Shown: piece after piece, positions 6,656 through 8,224 of the stretch
Numbering within the stretch: the first letter of the stretch is position 1
Layout of the letters: each line of letters begins with the position of its first letter
Assembly (NCBI GenBank): GCA_937919075.1
Contig: CALFOF010000104.1
Span: 1 to 8,224 of the forward strand
DNA length: 8,224 nucleotides
Direction of reading: 5' to 3'
Origin: an uncultured Cyanobium sp.
Lineage (GTDB): Bacteria; Cyanobacteriota; Cyanobacteriia; PCC-6307; Cyanobiaceae
Notes under the pieces: generated by a model
What the model saw: only the letters and a program-made list of their open reading frames with translations
What the model was told of the DNA's origin: nothing
The model's database searches: none
Position numbers and translations under genes: made by a program

Positions 6656-7744
6656 ATGGACGACCCTTCCTCTGCCCCTGCTCCAGAACCCATGGAGCCG
6701 CTTGCGGAGCCGGCGGTGCTGCGCCTGTTGGATGCCAATCTCGACCGCGCCCGGGAGGGCCTGCGCGTGATCGAAGACTGGTGCCGCTTCGGCCTCGGCC
6801 GCGACGACCTGGTGGCCCGCTGCAAGGACATGCGCCAGCGGCTCGGCCGGCGCCATCAGGACGTCTATAAACAGGCGCGCCACAGCGCCACCGATCCGGC
6901 GGCGGGCATGACCCATCCGGCCCAGCAGCAGCGGCTTGGCTCCGCGGCGGTGCTGGGGGCCAATGCCGCCCGGGTGCAGGAAGCCTTGCGGGTGCTCGAG
7001 GAATTCGCCCGCAGCAGCGATCCGGCGCTGGCGGCAGAGGCCTCAGCGCTGCGCTATCTCGCCTACGACCTGGAAGTGGCCGTGCTGCAGGCCACGGCGG
7101 GCCTGGGCAACCGGCGCCAGCAGCTGGCCGCCTGCCGGCTGTATCTGATCACCAGCCCCTGCTCCAGCCTCGACGCCCTCGAAACCATCGTGGCGGCGGC
7201 CCTGGAGGCGGGAGTCAAGCTGGTGCAATACCGGGCCAAGCAGGCGGATGACAGCCAGCGCTTCGCCGAAGCCACTGCCCTGCGCCGGCTCTGCGCCCGC
7301 CATGGCGCCCTGTTTCTGGTGAACGATCGGGTGGATCTGGCCCTGGCGGTGGAGGCCGATGGCGTGCATCTGGGCCAGGGGGATCTGCCCCCGGCGATGG
7401 CCCGCCGCCTGCTCGGCCCGGAGCGCCTGATCGGCCGCAGCACCCATTGCATCGAGCAGCTGCGCCAGGCCGTGGCCGACGGTTGTGACTACGTGGGCGT
7501 GGGGCCGGTGCATGCCACGCCCACCAAGCCCGGCCGTGCGCCGGTGGGGTTCGGCTATCTCAGCGAGGCCGCGGCGGAGAGCCCGCTGCCCTTCTTCGCG
7601 ATCGGCGGCATCGAGGCCGGCACGCTCGCTCCGGTGCTGGCGGCCGGCGCGCGAGGGGTGGCGGTGGTACGCGCGATCATGGAGGCCCCCGATCCGGCGG
7701 CGGCCAGCCGGGAGCTGCTGGCCGCCCTGCCACCACTCCCATGA
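6656..7744 (+). CDS. thiE: Thiamin phosphate synthase with N-terminal ThiD2 domain (ThiD2-ThiE fusion)
   Basis: 362 residues, ATG 6656 to TGA 7742-7744. The N-terminal region (about 19-145) is the helical ThiD2 domain, reported to act as an HMP-phosphate kinase. It contains two similar segments, LDANLDRAREGLRVIEDW (25-42) and LGANAARVQEALRVLEEF (100-117). The C-terminal region (about 158-355) is the TIM-barrel ThiE, which joins HMP-PP to the thiazole phosphate to give thiamin phosphate. Its marks are LYLIT (162-166), QYRAK (191-195), ND (223-224), DGVHLGQGD (235-243), GRST (260-263), GPVHATPTK (283-291) and IGGIEAG (316-322). The fusion is typical of cyanobacteria. Starts: GTG/TTG-type codons further upstream are open but low-complexity, and ATG 6692 (residue 13) is also possible, since conservation begins near residue 20. 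thiS follows after 24 bases, so the two are probably co-transcribed. Confidence 0.95.
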   Translation: MDDPSSAPAPEPMEPLAEPAVLRLLDANLDRAREGLRVIEDWCRFGLGRDDLVARCKDMRQRLGRRHQDVYKQARHSATDPAAGMTHPAQQQRLGSAAVLGANAARVQEALRVLEEFARSSDPALAAEASALRYLAYDLEVAVLQATAGLGNRRQQLAACRLYLITSPCSSLDALETIVAAALEAGVKLVQYRAKQADDSQRFAEATALRRLCARHGALFLVNDRVDLALAVEADGVHLGQGDLPPAMARRLLGPERLIGRSTHCIEQLRQAVADGCDYVGVGPVHATPTKPGRAPVGFGYLSEAAAESPLPFFAIGGIEAGTLAPVLAAGARGVAVVRAIMEAPDPAAASRELLAALPPLP

Positions 7745-7768
7745 CCACCTCATTCGCATGCCGCTGCC

Positions 7769-7978
7769 GTGACCATCTCCCTGCAACTCAACGGTGAAGC
7801 CCGCCACTGCCCGGATGGCCTCAGCCTGCAGCAGGCGCTGCAGCACTTCGGCTATGAACCCCGTCTGGTGGTGGTCGAGTTCAACGACGAGGTGCTCGCC
7901 CGTCGGCAGTGGCCGGAGCAGCAGCTCAGCGAGGGCGACGTGTTGGAAGTCGTCACCATCGTGGGGGGTGGTTCCTAG
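7769..7978 (+). CDS. thiS: Sulfur carrier protein ThiS
   Basis: 69 residues, GTG 7769 to TAG 7976-7978. ThiS is a ubiquitin-fold protein whose C-terminal glycine is adenylated and converted to a thiocarboxylate that donates sulfur for the thiazole ring of thiamin. The sequence opens with a beta hairpin (MTISLQLNGEARHCPDG) and has the usual LQQALQHFGY helix, VVVEFNDEVL strand and DVLEVVTIVGGGS end. GTG is the only possible start: the frame is closed by TGA 7742 and contains no other start codon before 7769. The last residue is Ser after Gly-Gly-Gly, instead of the free Gly-Gly end. It lies 24 bases after thiD2-thiE. ThiG, ThiF and ThiO are not in the window. Confidence 0.93.
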   Translation: MTISLQLNGEARHCPDGLSLQQALQHFGYEPRLVVVEFNDEVLARRQWPEQQLSEGDVLEVVTIVGGGS

Positions 7979-8006
7979 ATTCGGTTCATTCGCAGCGGCA
8001 ACTGAC

Positions 8007-8224
8007 GTGTTCTCTTCCCAAGCCACCGGCCGTGTCAGCGCAGGGCGCCGGCGCTTCTCGGCCTGGCTGGTGCTGCCGTTCCTGCTCAGCGCCCTGGTGA
8101 TGTTCGCTGCGCCGCAGCCAAGCCAGGCCGCCAGCGGTGGCCGCATCGGCGGCGGCAGTTTCCGCTCCGCCCCCTCCATGCCGCGCAACTTCAGCGGCGG
8201 TGGCGGTGGTGGTTTCGGTGGTGG
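8007..8224 (+). CDS. Exported Gly-rich DUF1517-like protein, N-terminal part (3'-truncated)
   Basis: 72 residues are visible from GTG 8007; the frame is open at the window end. A basic stretch (RRR at 14-16) precedes a hydrophobic core (about 18-34, WLVLPFLLSALVMFAA) and a likely cleavage region at PSQAAS (38-43), so it is probably exported or membrane-anchored. The mature start GGRIGGGSFRSAP, followed by a Gly run, is typical of cyanobacterial DUF1517 proteins, whose role is unknown. GTG is chosen because it is the only start-type codon just before the signal sequence; the frame is open further upstream into thiS. It begins 28 bases after the thiS stop and may share its transcript. The conserved DUF1517 domain itself lies beyond the edge, so the family call is tentative. 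Confidence 0.7.
   Translation, partial: MFSSQATGRVSAGRRRFSAWLVLPFLLSALVMFAAPQPSQAASGGRIGGGSFRSAPSMPRNFSGGGGGGFGG

Noticed and set aside
7043..8188. Minus-strand open frame of 381 codons opposite thiE, thiS and the DUF1517-like gene
   Set aside because: It lies antisense to three supported genes and has shadow-like composition.

Overview
The window looks like chromosomal core DNA from a GC-rich unicellular cyanobacterium of the Synechococcus/Cyanobium type. Three things point there: the strong G/C bias at third codon positions, a set of genes typical of cyanobacteria (a ThiD2-ThiE fusion, a DUF3611 membrane protein, a DUF1517-like protein, a CbiT-type cobalamin methylase), and start sites that mostly lack Shine-Dalgarno sequences. 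The genus is an inference. I see no insertion sequence, phage gene, tRNA, rRNA or CRISPR array.

Layout. Positions 1-242 (+) hold the end of a cobalamin-pathway methyltransferase (cbiT/cobL). After a 248-base convergent gap with one good stem-loop comes a leftward cluster, transcribed from 3779 down to 491: pheS, nadK, an OmpR/PhoB-family regulator with a degenerate receiver, and an exported DUF192 protein. nadK overlaps the regulator gene by 10 bases and the regulator overlaps DUF192 by 4 (ATGA), so these three are probably one transcription unit. pheS lies 93 bases upstream of nadK and may or may not share its transcript. surE (3877-4713, +) diverges from pheS across 97 bases and overlaps tail to tail with a leftward four-helix DUF3611 gene (4696-5295). 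ribF (probably TTG 5434 to 6450, +) diverges from DUF3611. The ribF 3' end overlaps an unlisted 38-residue, single-helix membrane protein gene on the other strand (6376-6492). A 163-base spacer with hairpins and a three-copy 8-base repeat leads into a rightward thiamin cluster: thiD2-thiE fusion (6656-7744), thiS (7769-7978), and the start of a Gly-rich exported DUF1517-like protein (8007 to the window end).

How the genes fit together. Most products are housekeeping and cofactor enzymes: cobalamin (CbiT), NADP (NadK), FMN/FAD (RibF), thiamin (ThiD2E, ThiS), Phe-tRNA charging (PheS) and nucleotide salvage or stress (SurE). I do not see a defence or mobile system. The least explained elements are the pseudo-receiver regulator coupled to nadK, the small membrane protein antisense to the ribF tail, the DUF3611 and DUF192 proteins, and the structured spacer before the thiamin genes.
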